Below the pieces are notes generated by a model. It saw only the letters and a program-made list of their open reading frames with translations. It searched no databases and was not told the DNA's origin. A stretch of DNA of 64,000 bases from Paenibacillus sp. W2I17 (GTDB lineage Bacteria; Bacillota; Bacilli; Paenibacillales; Paenibacillaceae): contig NZ_JAUSXM010000001.1 of NCBI RefSeq assembly GCF_030815985.1, positions 6,262,001 to 6,326,000 of the forward strand, written 5' to 3'. Positions 35,366-44,586 of this stretch are shown one piece after another. Numbering within the stretch: the first letter of the stretch is position 1; each line of letters begins with the position of its first letter. The position numbers and the translations under genes were made by a program.

Positions 35366-36973
35366 ATGAAAAAAGTGAACAAGTCCAGAAAAGCCGTTAC
35401 AACGGCGTCCATTTCCATGTTATCTGCAATGCTCTTTCTAACCGCCTGTGGCGGGGGTGGAGGCGGCGCGGCAAGTGAGGCGCAATCCCCTGATGGCAAG
35501 GTGACATTGAATTTTATAACACAGAGCTCTCCGCTGGCTCCAGCTGATCCAAACGACAAGCTGATTAACAAGCGACTCGAAGAGAAAACCAATGTGCATA
35601 TCAACTGGAAGAACTATACGAGTGATGTGTTTGCAGAAAAAAGAAATCTGGCGGTTGCCAGCGGTGATTTGCCGGATGCCATTTTTGATGCAGGTTACGG
35701 GGATTATGATCTCCTGAAACTGGCGAAGGACGGGGCGATCATTCCACTTGAGGACATGATTGAACAACACATGCCCAATCTGAAAAAGGTGCTGGAGGAA
35801 GCTCCCGAATACAAGAGCATGATCACGGCCCCAGACGGACATATCTATTCATTCCCATGGATTGAAGAACTCGGAAGTGGCAAACAACGGATTCAGTCAG
35901 TGGATAACTTGCCCTGGATTAATGTGGAATGGTTGAACAAACTTGGACTGAAGATGCCAACGACAACCGAAGAACTGAAAGAAGTATTGATCGCGTTCAA
36001 AACTCAAGATCCAAACGGCAACGGTAAAGCCGACGAAATTCCGTTATCTTTCATTAACAAACCGGGCGGAGAAGACCTGACATTTCTCTTTGCGGCATTT
36101 GGACTCGGAGAGAACTGGGATCATACCGTAGTAACCAATGATGGGAAAGTGGTCTTCACGGCAGCTGATGAAGGCTACAAGGAAGCGGTTAAATACATTC
36201 ATGAGTTGGTTCAGGAAGGTCTCGTGGATGTCGAATCGTACCAGCAGGATTGGAACACGTACCTGGCGAAAGGCAAGGATAATAAGTACGGCATGTACTT
36301 CACATGGGATAAGGCTAACATTACAGGCATGAATGATACGTATGATGTTCTGCCTCCGGTTGCCGGGCCTAACGGAGAGGTCAATGTCACAAGAACAAAC
36401 GGAATAGGACTTGATCGTGGTCGCATGGTCATTACCAGCAGCAATAAAAACCTGGAATCCACAGCGAAGTGGGTAGACCAACTGTACGATCCGCTCCAAT
36501 CTGTGCAGAACAACTGGGGTACCTATGGAGATGAGAGTCAGCAAAATATTTTTGAATTCGATGAAGCCAAAGGGATGCTGAAGCATCTTCCACTGGAAGG
36601 ATCTGCACCTGTGGAACTCAGACAAAAAACCAGTATCGCAGGACCATTGGCCATTCTCGACAGTTATTATGACAAATACACAACCAAACCGGAAGATGCG
36701 GCTTGGCGGATGGAACTTCTCGACAAGGTTATGGTTCCGCATATGAAAGCGGAGAACGTATATCCAAGTGTGTTCTTCTCCATTGATGAACTGGATCGAT
36801 TGTCCACGATTGAGACCGATCTCTTCGCCTACGTGTTACGTCTGCGTACAGAATGGTATCAGAACGGGAAAATAGATCAGGAATGGGATGCTTACTTGAA
36901 AGAGCTGGATCGCCTTGGATTGCAAGAATGGCTACAGATTAAACAAGCGGGATATGACCGTAATAACAAATAA
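35366..36973 (+). CDS. Extracellular solute-binding lipoprotein (carbohydrate ABC importer)
   Basis: A 535-residue substrate-binding protein of the LplA-like family 1. It has a lipoprotein signal peptide with lipobox LTAC at about residue 30, followed by a glycine linker. GGAGGTCATTATT precedes ATG 35366. The mature part contains the NGNGKADEIPLSF calcium-site-like motif seen in this family. It captures the sugar outside the cell and delivers it to the two permeases. The chain is longer than maltose-binding types, as expected for oligosaccharide-binding members. Confidence 0.93.
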   Translation: MKKVNKSRKAVTTASISMLSAMLFLTACGGGGGGAASEAQSPDGKVTLNFITQSSPLAPADPNDKLINKRLEEKTNVHINWKNYTSDVFAEKRNLAVASGDLPDAIFDAGYGDYDLLKLAKDGAIIPLEDMIEQHMPNLKKVLEEAPEYKSMITAPDGHIYSFPWIEELGSGKQRIQSVDNLPWINVEWLNKLGLKMPTTTEELKEVLIAFKTQDPNGNGKADEIPLSFINKPGGEDLTFLFAAFGLGENWDHTVVTNDGKVVFTAADEGYKEAVKYIHELVQEGLVDVESYQQDWNTYLAKGKDNKYGMYFTWDKANITGMNDTYDVLPPVAGPNGEVNVTRTNGIGLDRGRMVITSSNKNLESTAKWVDQLYDPLQSVQNNWGTYGDESQQNIFEFDEAKGMLKHLPLEGSAPVELRQKTSIAGPLAILDSYYDKYTTKPEDAAWRMELLDKVMVPHMKAENVYPSVFFSIDELDRLSTIETDLFAYVLRLRTEWYQNGKIDQEWDAYLKELDRLGLQEWLQIKQAGYDRNNK

Positions 36974-36998
36974 AGAGAAGTACGGAGGAGAAACCATA

Positions 36999-38471
36999 AT
37001 GTCGACAATTCTTAAACAAGATTACAGAAATCAATACCATTTTTCACCGAAAGAGAAGTGGATGAACGACCCAAACGGCATGGTGTTTTTCAATGGGGAG
37101 TATCACTTGTTCTATCAGCATCACCCACATGGAACTACATGGGGCCCCATGCATTGGGGCCATGCAGTGAGCAGGGACCTGATCTCCTGGGAGGAACTTC
37201 CGATAGCCTTACTCCCCGATGAGAATGGCACTATATTCTCGGGAAGCGCCGTAGTGGATTGGAATAATACGAGCGGATTCTTTGAGGGTGAGCCAGGATT
37301 GGTTGCTATTTTCACCCATCATCTTGAAGTTAAAAACCAAGATGCCATACAAACCCAGAGTCTGGCGTATAGCAAAGACAGCGGCAGAACCTGGACTAAG
37401 TACGAGGGTAATCCGGTATTGAAGCATGAGTCCTTTGTTGATTTCCGTGATCCCAAAGTGTTCTGGCATGAGCAATCCGAAGAGTGGATTATGATTATCG
37501 CTTGTGGTCAAACGGTATGTCTGTATCGTTCTCCCAATCTGAAGGATTGGACCCTAGGAAGTGAATTTGGCGCCGGGATTGGTTCACACGATGGCGTGTG
37601 GGAATGCCCCGACCTGTTCCCGCTCGCAGTGGATGGAGATTCAGGGCAGGAGAAATGGGTGATGCTCGTTAGCATCGGTGCAGATCCTGCTTTTATTGAA
37701 GGCTCCAGAACACAATATTTTACCGGAGATTTTGATGGAACTACATTTGTCCCAGACGAGGCATCCCATACGGTTCGCTGGATTGATTATGGTCGGGATA
37801 ACTACGCAGGAGTTAGTTGGTCTGACGTTCCTGAGGAAGATGGAAGACGCCTCATTATCGGCTGGATGAGCAACTGGATGTATGCCAACCAGACGCCAAC
37901 CAATGATTACCGTGGAGCAATGACGATTGCCCGGGAGTTGACACTGGAGACAAGAGCGGGAGAAGTTATATTGATTCAACGTCCTGCACGTGAACTTGAG
38001 CAAGCCCGTACGCCAGTACTGTCCCTACAGGATGTTTCGATTCAGCAAGTGAGTGAGCAGTTGAACACTTTGCAACTCGTGAACTATGAGATCCATGCAG
38101 AGTGGACTCAGGATCAGTCGTTACATTTTGCACTAAGAAGCGGCGCAGATCACGAGACGGTCGTTGGTGTAGACTCGATCCGAAGTGAAGTGTACGTTGA
38201 TCGTAGTCGATCGGGCATCGGCAATTTTCATGAACTTTTCCTGAGCCGTCATACAGCTGAGTTAAAAGAAGTAACCGGAAATCAAAGTTTGCGTATCTTT
38301 GTAGATCATTCATCTGTGGAGGTATTTGCAAAAGATGGTCAGGCGGTTATTACGGATCTGATCTATCCGGATGCGGATTGCCAAGGCATCTCTGCTCATG
38401 CAGAAAATACAGATCTGGTCTTCTCTTCACTTCATATCTATGAGATATCACCGACCAAGGCTAAGGGTTAA
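36999..38471 (+). CDS. Glycoside hydrolase family 32 (sucrose/fructan hydrolase)
   Basis: A 490-residue GH32 enzyme that cleaves beta-fructofuranosyl bonds. The nucleophile Asp is in WMNDPNGMVFF, the transition-state Asp in FVDFRDPKVFW, and the acid/base Glu in VWECPDLFPL. A C-terminal beta-sandwich follows from about residue 340. No signal peptide is present, so it acts inside the cell on sugar delivered by the ABC importer. The transporter is not a PTS, so the substrate should be free sucrose or fructo-oligosaccharide and not sucrose-6-phosphate. GGAGGAGAAACCATA precedes ATG 36999. Confidence 0.94.
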   Translation: MSTILKQDYRNQYHFSPKEKWMNDPNGMVFFNGEYHLFYQHHPHGTTWGPMHWGHAVSRDLISWEELPIALLPDENGTIFSGSAVVDWNNTSGFFEGEPGLVAIFTHHLEVKNQDAIQTQSLAYSKDSGRTWTKYEGNPVLKHESFVDFRDPKVFWHEQSEEWIMIIACGQTVCLYRSPNLKDWTLGSEFGAGIGSHDGVWECPDLFPLAVDGDSGQEKWVMLVSIGADPAFIEGSRTQYFTGDFDGTTFVPDEASHTVRWIDYGRDNYAGVSWSDVPEEDGRRLIIGWMSNWMYANQTPTNDYRGAMTIARELTLETRAGEVILIQRPARELEQARTPVLSLQDVSIQQVSEQLNTLQLVNYEIHAEWTQDQSLHFALRSGADHETVVGVDSIRSEVYVDRSRSGIGNFHELFLSRHTAELKEVTGNQSLRIFVDHSSVEVFAKDGQAVITDLIYPDADCQGISAHAENTDLVFSSLHIYEISPTKAKG

Positions 38472-38499
38472 TTGTAATGAAGGAAAGGAGCCCAGAACG

Positions 38500-39399
38500 A
38501 TGCGTATTGGAGCCATAGAAGCGGGCGGAACAAAGTTTGTATGTGGTGTAGGGAATGAGCATGGACAGATTGAAGATCGGATCAGCTTTCCAACAGAACA
38601 TCCGGAGACCACTCTTGCCAAGGTGATCGACTATTTCAAGGATAAAGACGTGGAAGCAATCGGGATAGGCTCTTTTGGTCCGATTGATCTGCAACCGGAT
38701 AGTCCCACCTATGGTTATATTACGACCACACCTAAGCCTGGGTGGGGGAACTGTAATGTGATTGGAACCTTGAAGCAGGAATTTCCGGTTCCTTTTGGAT
38801 GGGATACGGATGTGAATGCTGCCGCGCTCGGTGAAGTGACGTGGGGAGCGGCTCAAGGACTGGACAACTGTGTATATTACACGATTGGTACAGGCGTTGG
38901 TGTCGGACTTGTGGCAGGGGGCAAACGAGTACACGGATTGTTACATCCCGAGGGTGGACATATTCGGACAAGACGCCATCCGGACGATCACTTTGCCGGA
39001 TTATGCCCGTATCATGGCGATTGCCTGGAGGGAATGGCAGCGGGTCCAGCCATTGAAGCTCGCTGGCAGATCCCTGGCAGTGAACTGCCGGCAGAACATC
39101 CGGCGTGGGAGATCGAATCCTTTTACATTGCGGAGTCGATTACTACGGCCATCTTGCTTCATTCGCCGCAGAAGATCATCCTGGGCGGTGGTGTGATGCA
39201 GCAAGATCATCTGTTTCCTATGATTCGGGAGCAGGTAGTGCGGAATCTCAATGGTTATGTAAATGCAGCCCCAATCACGCAACATATCGACCAATATATT
39301 GTGCAGCCCGGATTGGGCCAGCATGCAGGCCTATGTGGTGCGCTAGCATTGGGTCTGGAAGCATTCCAACATGCAGCACAAGCTTCACATGTTTCATAG
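38500..39399 (+). CDS. scrK: Fructokinase (ROK family)
   Basis: A 299-residue ROK kinase that phosphorylates the fructose released by the GH32 enzyme. It has the phosphate loop GAIEAGGTKFVCGVG, IGIGSFGPIDL, the sugar-binding and catalytic Asp in FGWDTDVNAAALGE, and the zinc-binding segment HPDDHFAGLCPYHGDCLEG typical of ROK fructokinases. AAGGAAAGGAGCCCAGAACG precedes ATG 38500. It is the last gene of the operon, followed by a hairpin. Confidence 0.94.
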   Translation: MRIGAIEAGGTKFVCGVGNEHGQIEDRISFPTEHPETTLAKVIDYFKDKDVEAIGIGSFGPIDLQPDSPTYGYITTTPKPGWGNCNVIGTLKQEFPVPFGWDTDVNAAALGEVTWGAAQGLDNCVYYTIGTGVGVGLVAGGKRVHGLLHPEGGHIRTRRHPDDHFAGLCPYHGDCLEGMAAGPAIEARWQIPGSELPAEHPAWEIESFYIAESITTAILLHSPQKIILGGGVMQQDHLFPMIREQVVRNLNGYVNAAPITQHIDQYIVQPGLGQHAGLCGALALGLEAFQHAAQASHVS

Positions 39400-39431
39400 T
39401 TTTCTATAATAATCTACAATCTACATCCCAG

Positions 39432-39498
39432 AAAGGGATGGCTGCGGGTTCGCTTATTGGTATAAGCAAGACTGCACCGTCCTTTTTGGGCTTTTTTA
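39432..39498 (+). terminator. Terminator of the sucrose/fructan operon
   Basis: A branched hairpin: outer arm AAAGGGATGG with CCGTCCTTTT, inner stem GCTTAT / ATAAGC. It is followed by T-runs (CTTTTTTATTTTTTT). The outer pairing has gaps. Confidence 0.6.
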
Positions 39499-39651
39499 TT
39501 TTTTTGAGGAGTTCAATATGTTTGAAAAAAATGGTGCGTTCTAAAATCCGATGTTGCTCAAGTGAGCTGCCAAAGGTATGATTTTTAGTGTTCTATAGTG
39601 CGATAAGACATTCAAAAATTAAAGTGTCTCCACTGGAAAGGAATTCAACAA

Positions 39652-40089
39652 ATGAACCCAATAACAATGCGTCAAGCTGTACAAGAAGATCAAGAGCAAC
39701 TCGCTGATTTGCGAGCCTTGGTATTATACGATGATCTAACCAGGCTGGTAAGGTACGATGATGTGAAGGTGCGTGAACGTTTCCGGAATACATTCGACCC
39801 TGCCCAGACACAGATCATTGAACTTGAAGGATCAATGGTGGGTTGTGTAGCATTGAAGCCCAAGTCTGAGGCATATCTATTGGAACATTTCTACATACAT
39901 CCCGATTATCAAGGCCAGAGAATAGGAACTCAGGTACTGAACATGCTGCTGGAACAGGATGAAGTTCAGGGGAAACGGGTTATTTTAAATGTTTTGCAGG
40001 GAAGCCCTGCTCGGCGATTGTATGAACGATTTGGATTTATATTGGACAGTGAAGATGAGGTCGATGTATTTATGTCAAAGCACCTTTGA
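39652..40089 (+). CDS. GNAT family N-acetyltransferase
   Basis: A 145-residue GNAT with the CoA loop YIHPDYQGQRIGTQVLNMLL and the C-terminal helix SPARRLYERFGFILDSE. GGAAAGGAATTCAACAA precedes the ATG. It lies between the sugar operon and the PKS/NRPS cluster and could belong to neither. The function is not evident. Confidence 0.83.
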   Translation: MNPITMRQAVQEDQEQLADLRALVLYDDLTRLVRYDDVKVRERFRNTFDPAQTQIIELEGSMVGCVALKPKSEAYLLEHFYIHPDYQGQRIGTQVLNMLLEQDEVQGKRVILNVLQGSPARRLYERFGFILDSEDEVDVFMSKHL

Positions 40090-40177
40090 GAGAATGAATC
40101 CTTATCGCAAGATAGGGATATCATCGTGAAGGTGGAAACCTATTAAATATTTGTGAATACATGGCAATAGTGATTGC

Positions 40178-40645
40178 TTGACTCAGGAAGATTATGATAG
40201 TATCGAAGTCAGAGAATATATGGAATATTTACAAAATGTAGGACTTTTTTGTTCCGATTCCTATACTCTTAGGCAAACGTTCGAACAGATTCTGATCACA
40301 GAAATGGTGTCACAAAAATGGATTTTCAAAGATTACATGTCTCACATGGAGGAGGAATCTTTTTTGCAAGAATATCCTGTGGCTTATGATCAGTTTGATA
40401 TTCACTTCTATCAGGTCGTGGAAATGTTTTCTGAACAAAAGCTGGATGTAAGTGCGTTGGATGAGGATTTAAGAGTTCTTGGATTAAACTCCATTTCATT
40501 TATCAAACTGATCATTGCCTTGGAGAACGAATTCAATATTGAGATGGACGATGAGTATCTTGAATTGGAGAACTTCACAACATTGCAACATCTGAAAGAC
40601 AGTTTGCGTAAGTGCATCAATTATGAGATTCCCAATGAGTCATAA
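40178..40645 (+). CDS. Stand-alone acyl carrier protein with N-terminal extension
   Basis: A 155-residue protein whose C-terminal 80 residues form a carrier-protein four-helix bundle. The phosphopantetheine site is the Ser in LGLNSISFIKLI near residue 107. The N-terminal 65 residues are helical and do not match a typical ACP. The TTG start at 40178 lacks a clear ribosome binding site; ATG 40220 is an alternative that would shorten it by 14 residues. It is followed by an acyl-CoA dehydrogenase gene. ACP plus acyl-CoA dehydrogenase pairs supply unusual extender or starter units in PKS/NRPS clusters, so this is probably the left end of the cluster. Confidence 0.78.
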   Translation: MTQEDYDSIEVREYMEYLQNVGLFCSDSYTLRQTFEQILITEMVSQKWIFKDYMSHMEEESFLQEYPVAYDQFDIHFYQVVEMFSEQKLDVSALDEDLRVLGLNSISFIKLIIALENEFNIEMDDEYLELENFTTLQHLKDSLRKCINYEIPNES

Positions 40646-40737
40646 AGGGAAAATGACGAAACAAGCTCATATCAGACAATCACAGCATCGAGTTCCATTT
40701 ATTGGACTTATAACCTCAAAATCAGGAGTGATATGTG

Positions 40738-41935
40738 ATGAAAGTTGAACTGAATGCGGAGCAATTGATGTGGCAGGAACAATTCAAGGATTTTGTAGAC
40801 AGTGAGATTATTCCATATGCTAGTGTAAATGACAGCGAAGAACGAATTCACCCGGAACTCCTTGCGAAAATAACTGAGGCTGGTTATCTGGGCTCCATGT
40901 TGCCAAAAGAATATGGGTGGGATGGAACTGGACAATATCACTATCGGGATTCTTAACGAAGAGGTTGGACGTGGCTGCTCCTCTGTTAGAAGTTTGTTAA
41001 CCGTTCAGGGGATGGTGGGTTTAGCGATCTTGCGTTGGGGAACGGAGCAACAAAGACAGTACTGGTTACCTGCATTAGCTACGGGAACAACTTTGGGTTC
41101 ATTCGGATTGACAGAACCGAGTGTTGGAAGCGATGCCAAAAGCATTGAAACAACGGCCGTATTAGACGGAGACGAATACATACTTAACGGTCATAAAAAA
41201 TGGATAACCATGGGACAGCTTGCAGACGTATTTTTGATTCTTGCCCAATGTGAAAACAAGCCGACAGCGTTTATCGTGGAGAGAGATTCCATTGGGTTCA
41301 GCGTTGAACCTATGAGCGGGTTGCTTGGAGCGAGAGCATCGATGATTGCTGAACTTAAAATGGATTCTTGTCGAATTCCGAAGGAAAACCTCCTGGGTCA
41401 AGTCGGTACAGGGTTATCACATGTTGCTTTACCTTGTCTGGATTATGGAAGATACACGATCGCTTGTGGCTGTGTCGGTTTAGCCAAGGCATGTCTGGAT
41501 GCATCGGTACATTATGCTAATTCCAGAATCCAATTCGGAAGAGCTATACGCGAGAATCAAATGATACAAAAAATGATCACTGAAATGTCAGTGAATATGA
41601 AAGCGGCACGGATGCTGTGTTACAGAGCAGGATATTTAAGAGATGTGGGTGATCCAGAGAGCATTATGGAAACTTGGACTGCCAAATACTTTGCTTCAAC
41701 CATGGTGAATAAAGTTGCCAGTGATGCTGTTCAGATTCATGGTGCCAATGGTTGCCATCGAGACTATCCCGTAGAGAGATATTATCGGGATGCCCGGATC
41801 AATGAAATTATCGAAGGCACGACTCAAATGCATGAGATTTTAATCGCAACACAGGAGGTTGTAACACACCGCCGAGAAATGAGACGTTCAAATAAAGCAG
41901 AAAAAGTTAAGGATGGCGCGAATCGAAACGTTTAG
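40738..41935 (+). pseudogene. Acyl-CoA dehydrogenase, single-base frameshift
   Basis: A flavin-dependent acyl-CoA (or acyl-ACP) dehydrogenase of about 399 residues when the frame is repaired. The start ATG 40738 (or GTG 40735) follows ATCAGGAGTG. The first 60 residues end in LGSMLPKEYG, after which the frame is lost; the rest (GGMELDNITIGILNEEVGRG and onward) is in another frame. Removing one G from the GGG at 40916-40918 gives continuous KEYGGMELDN. FAD and substrate motifs are normal (GSFGLTEPSVGSDA; the late EGTTQMHEILIA). The base Glu region IIEGTT is present. With the adjacent ACP it may oxidise a carrier-bound acyl chain for the assembly line. Confidence 0.85.
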
Positions 41936-41958
41936 ATTTTGCATTGCAGGACCTAAGG

Positions 41959-42016
41959 AAGAGCCCTTTTTTTTGCATTAGGCAGGATCATTCATTATGC
42001 TATGAAAAAAGGGCTT
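41959..42016. repeat. Inverted repeat between dehydrogenase and phosphotransferase genes
   Basis: AGCCCTTTTTT and AAAAAAGGGCT form a perfect inverted repeat separated by about 33 bases. It may act as a terminator or transcript stabiliser. The stem has its T-run inside, not after it, so a standard terminator is doubtful. Confidence 0.4.
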
Positions 42017-42079
42017 GATCATTAGGTTCTTTGATGTTTTACCATAATTGATTTAGGAAAGATACGGAGTTGATTAGGA

Positions 42080-42886
42080 TTGAAACGGATTGGGCAGGGA
42101 CAGACAGCGGAAATATTCAGACATGGTGAAACTTCAATTTTGAAACTCTTCAGAGAAGATTTCTCTGAGGAAGCGATTCAGCATGAGTTTGATAATACTC
42201 GAATCGTTTTGGAACTTGGAGTTAAATGCCCACAAACAATTGATATGGTGACGATCAATAATCGTAAAGGTATCATATTTGAGTTGGCCAGTGGAAGGAC
42301 ACTTTTGGAAGAGATGATTATTAAACCATGGTCCATTGAGCGCAGAGCAAGGCAGATGGCAGCACTTCATCATCAAATACACCAGCAATCAGGTGAACAG
42401 ATTCAACAAAAGCATAAGACTGTATTAGAGAAGAATATATCAAACGCAAGCGATCTATCGGACATGGAGAAGCAACAGATTATGGACTATGTACATAGTT
42501 TGCCGGAAGGCAGATCTCTATGTCATGGGGATTTCCATCCCAATAATGTGATTACAGGCAAAGAATCCTGGATCATAGACTGGATGACAGGCGCATCGGG
42601 CTGTCCAGCAGCAGATGTGGCAAGGACGCTGGTATTATTAAAATACGGAAATTTGCCAAAAGGCACTCCAATGATGATGAAAGTTCTGCTGAAGATAATC
42701 AAAAGCAGGATGAGTAAAGCGTATATCGAGTATTACTTGTCCCTCTCGGGCATGGACATTCGCGAGATACATCGATGGGTTCTTCCCATTGCTGCAGCCA
42801 GACTAACGGAGTGGATACCACCTGAGGAAAAAAAAGATTTATTGGATTACATTCGTAATCAGCTTAAAAAATTCAACACAACTTAG
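42080..42886 (+). CDS. Phosphotransferase (APH) family protein in the cluster
   Basis: A 268-residue aminoglycoside-phosphotransferase-fold kinase. The phosphate-binding region starts at GQGQTAEIFRHG, Lys is in SILKLFRE, the catalytic loop is LCHGDFHPNNVI and the metal motif IIDWMTGASG. The start is TTG 42080 with a weak upstream GGAG. It lies between cluster genes on the same strand. Phosphorylation of the product as self-protection, or of an intermediate, is possible; neither can be shown from sequence. Confidence 0.85.
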   Translation: MKRIGQGQTAEIFRHGETSILKLFREDFSEEAIQHEFDNTRIVLELGVKCPQTIDMVTINNRKGIIFELASGRTLLEEMIIKPWSIERRARQMAALHHQIHQQSGEQIQQKHKTVLEKNISNASDLSDMEKQQIMDYVHSLPEGRSLCHGDFHPNNVITGKESWIIDWMTGASGCPAADVARTLVLLKYGNLPKGTPMMMKVLLKIIKSRMSKAYIEYYLSLSGMDIREIHRWVLPIAAARLTEWIPPEEKKDLLDYIRNQLKKFNTT

Positions 42887-42960
42887 ATCAAGATTTGGAA
42901 TGAATGTATAGCACCGTACTTGTCAAAACCGTCCGAAAAACAATCAGGAGGTTAACGATA

Positions 42961-43767
42961 ATGGATTTCCAACTACGTTCTGTTGTTTCTTATGATATGG
43001 TCGTCCGTGAAAAAAAACATCTATTTGACTTGTCTCTCAGAAGACAGATTGCCATATTTGAGGTTATGGATGCATTGGAAATCAGTGTGTTTAGCAAAAC
43101 GGTGCAGGTTAAGGCAGGGGCTGTGCTGCTGGCAAATAAAATAAGACTGCAAAACTATGATAAACCTGTTCTGAAAATGAGAGGTATTATTTTTGGATCG
43201 GATCTGCTTGAGCGACTGCCAAGCTGTCACATATTAAGTGAGAATGGTAGCAAACACTATGATCTTGCTTTAAGTCTGTTGAACCGAACGGTAGAGAGTA
43301 GAGAAGACATCGAAATAGCTGAAAGAGATTTTCTTGAAGTATACTCCAGTTACTATCAAACGAATCTGGCTAATTTGATGCGACCGGAAACGGATCGGGA
43401 GGACTCGGTCAAACGGAACTTGATCATGATATGCAAGTATATCCAAAACAATTATGAGCAGCCAATTACTCTGCAATTTCTGGCGGATATGGTTGGTTAT
43501 AATCCAGTGTATCTGTGTAATCTGTTTTCTAAGGTTTTCAATGTTTCGCCACTGAAGTACCTACAGCAGATTCGGGTGGATAAGGCACAGGAGTACGTAA
43601 CCAAGACGGATCTTCCAATCTCTGAAATTACAACGAAGTTAGGGTACAGTTCTAGTACACAATTTAGTGCAATGTACAAGAAAAAAGTGGGCAAAACTCC
43701 GACCGAACATCGCAATCAATTCAGAAGCAACAAGGGAAATTTGCCCCTATCTATTCAATCTACATAA
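42961..43767 (+). CDS. AraC family transcriptional regulator
   Basis: A 268-residue regulator. The C-terminal 100 residues hold two helix-turn-helix motifs (ITLQFLADMVGYNPVYLCNLF and ISEITTKLGYSSSTQFSAMY) with the AraC signature. The N-terminal 160 residues form an unassigned sensing domain. CAGGAGGTTAACGATA sets the start at ATG 42961. Its position immediately before the thioesterase and FAAL genes suggests it activates the PKS/NRPS operon. The 76-bp AT-rich spacer after it probably holds the promoter, but I could not fix the boxes. Confidence 0.9.
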   Translation: MDFQLRSVVSYDMVVREKKHLFDLSLRRQIAIFEVMDALEISVFSKTVQVKAGAVLLANKIRLQNYDKPVLKMRGIIFGSDLLERLPSCHILSENGSKHYDLALSLLNRTVESREDIEIAERDFLEVYSSYYQTNLANLMRPETDREDSVKRNLIMICKYIQNNYEQPITLQFLADMVGYNPVYLCNLFSKVFNVSPLKYLQQIRVDKAQEYVTKTDLPISEITTKLGYSSSTQFSAMYKKKVGKTPTEHRNQFRSNKGNLPLSIQST

Positions 43768-43855
43768 TGTATTCAATAACACAGAAAATATTGTATTTTT
43801 TTACGTAAAATGATAAATTACGATAAAAATAAGAATACGAGGAATGATAGGGCTA

Positions 43856-44563
43856 ATGAAGAAAATTCAACTTTTTTGTTTGCCTCATGCAGGTGGGTCA
43901 GCCATGATTTTTCATCGCTGGAAATCATCTTTAAGCCCTTTTATTGACGTAATACCGATCGAATTAAAAGGAAGAGGCGCTCGGGTGGGGGAACCATTCT
44001 ATGAAAGCTTTGAAGAAGCGATTGAAGATATCTACCCCACGGTTTCCTCACTAATTCATGGGCCTTATGCTATTTTCGGACATAGCATGGGAAGCTGGAT
44101 GGCGCTCGAACTATATTACCGACTTGCACAGTCAACGAAACAATTGCCTGAACATATGATGCTTTCAGGCAATCGTGCACCACATATTTTCAAGGATGAG
44201 AATATTCACGCATTGCCAGACGAAGAGTTCAGAGAGACGATTCAGAACATGGGTGGAACGTCGGATGAGGTCTTTACCAATAAAGAGCTCTTTTCGTTAT
44301 TTGCACCTGTACTTAGAGCCGATTTCAGGATTGTCGAACTCTATCGTTTTCAGCCTAAGCCTTTCAAGGTTCAGAGTGATATTACCGTGTTAACTGGCAG
44401 AAGCGATACCCGAGTGAAATCTAGTGATCTGATCGGATGGAAAAAGTACGCTGGTTCACAATGTGACATTGTCAAATTGGATGGAGGACACTTCTATATC
44501 CAGGAAAATATTCAGGAAACAACGAGAATTATAAATGAAAAGCTGCAACCTTATGTAATCTAG
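43856..44563 (+). CDS. Type II thioesterase
   Basis: A 235-residue alpha/beta hydrolase of the GrsT/SrfD type that clears misprimed or stalled acyl groups from carrier domains. The N-terminal motif LFCLPHAGGSAMIFHRW, nucleophile elbow FGHSMGSWMA and the late His in DGGHFYIQE are diagnostic. I prefer ATG 43856, as the family begins close to this point; ATG 43844 is also in frame. It is followed by the FAAL gene after 23 bp. Confidence 0.93.
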   Translation: MKKIQLFCLPHAGGSAMIFHRWKSSLSPFIDVIPIELKGRGARVGEPFYESFEEAIEDIYPTVSSLIHGPYAIFGHSMGSWMALELYYRLAQSTKQLPEHMMLSGNRAPHIFKDENIHALPDEEFRETIQNMGGTSDEVFTNKELFSLFAPVLRADFRIVELYRFQPKPFKVQSDITVLTGRSDTRVKSSDLIGWKKYAGSQCDIVKLDGGHFYIQENIQETTRIINEKLQPYVI

Positions 44564-44586
44564 TTGACAAGGAGTGTGTTCCAGTT

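Noticed and set aside
36999..38471. Sucrose-6-phosphate hydrolase of a PTS operon
   Set aside because: The operon has an ABC importer and a fructokinase but no PTS gene, so free sucrose or fructan oligomers are the likelier substrate.
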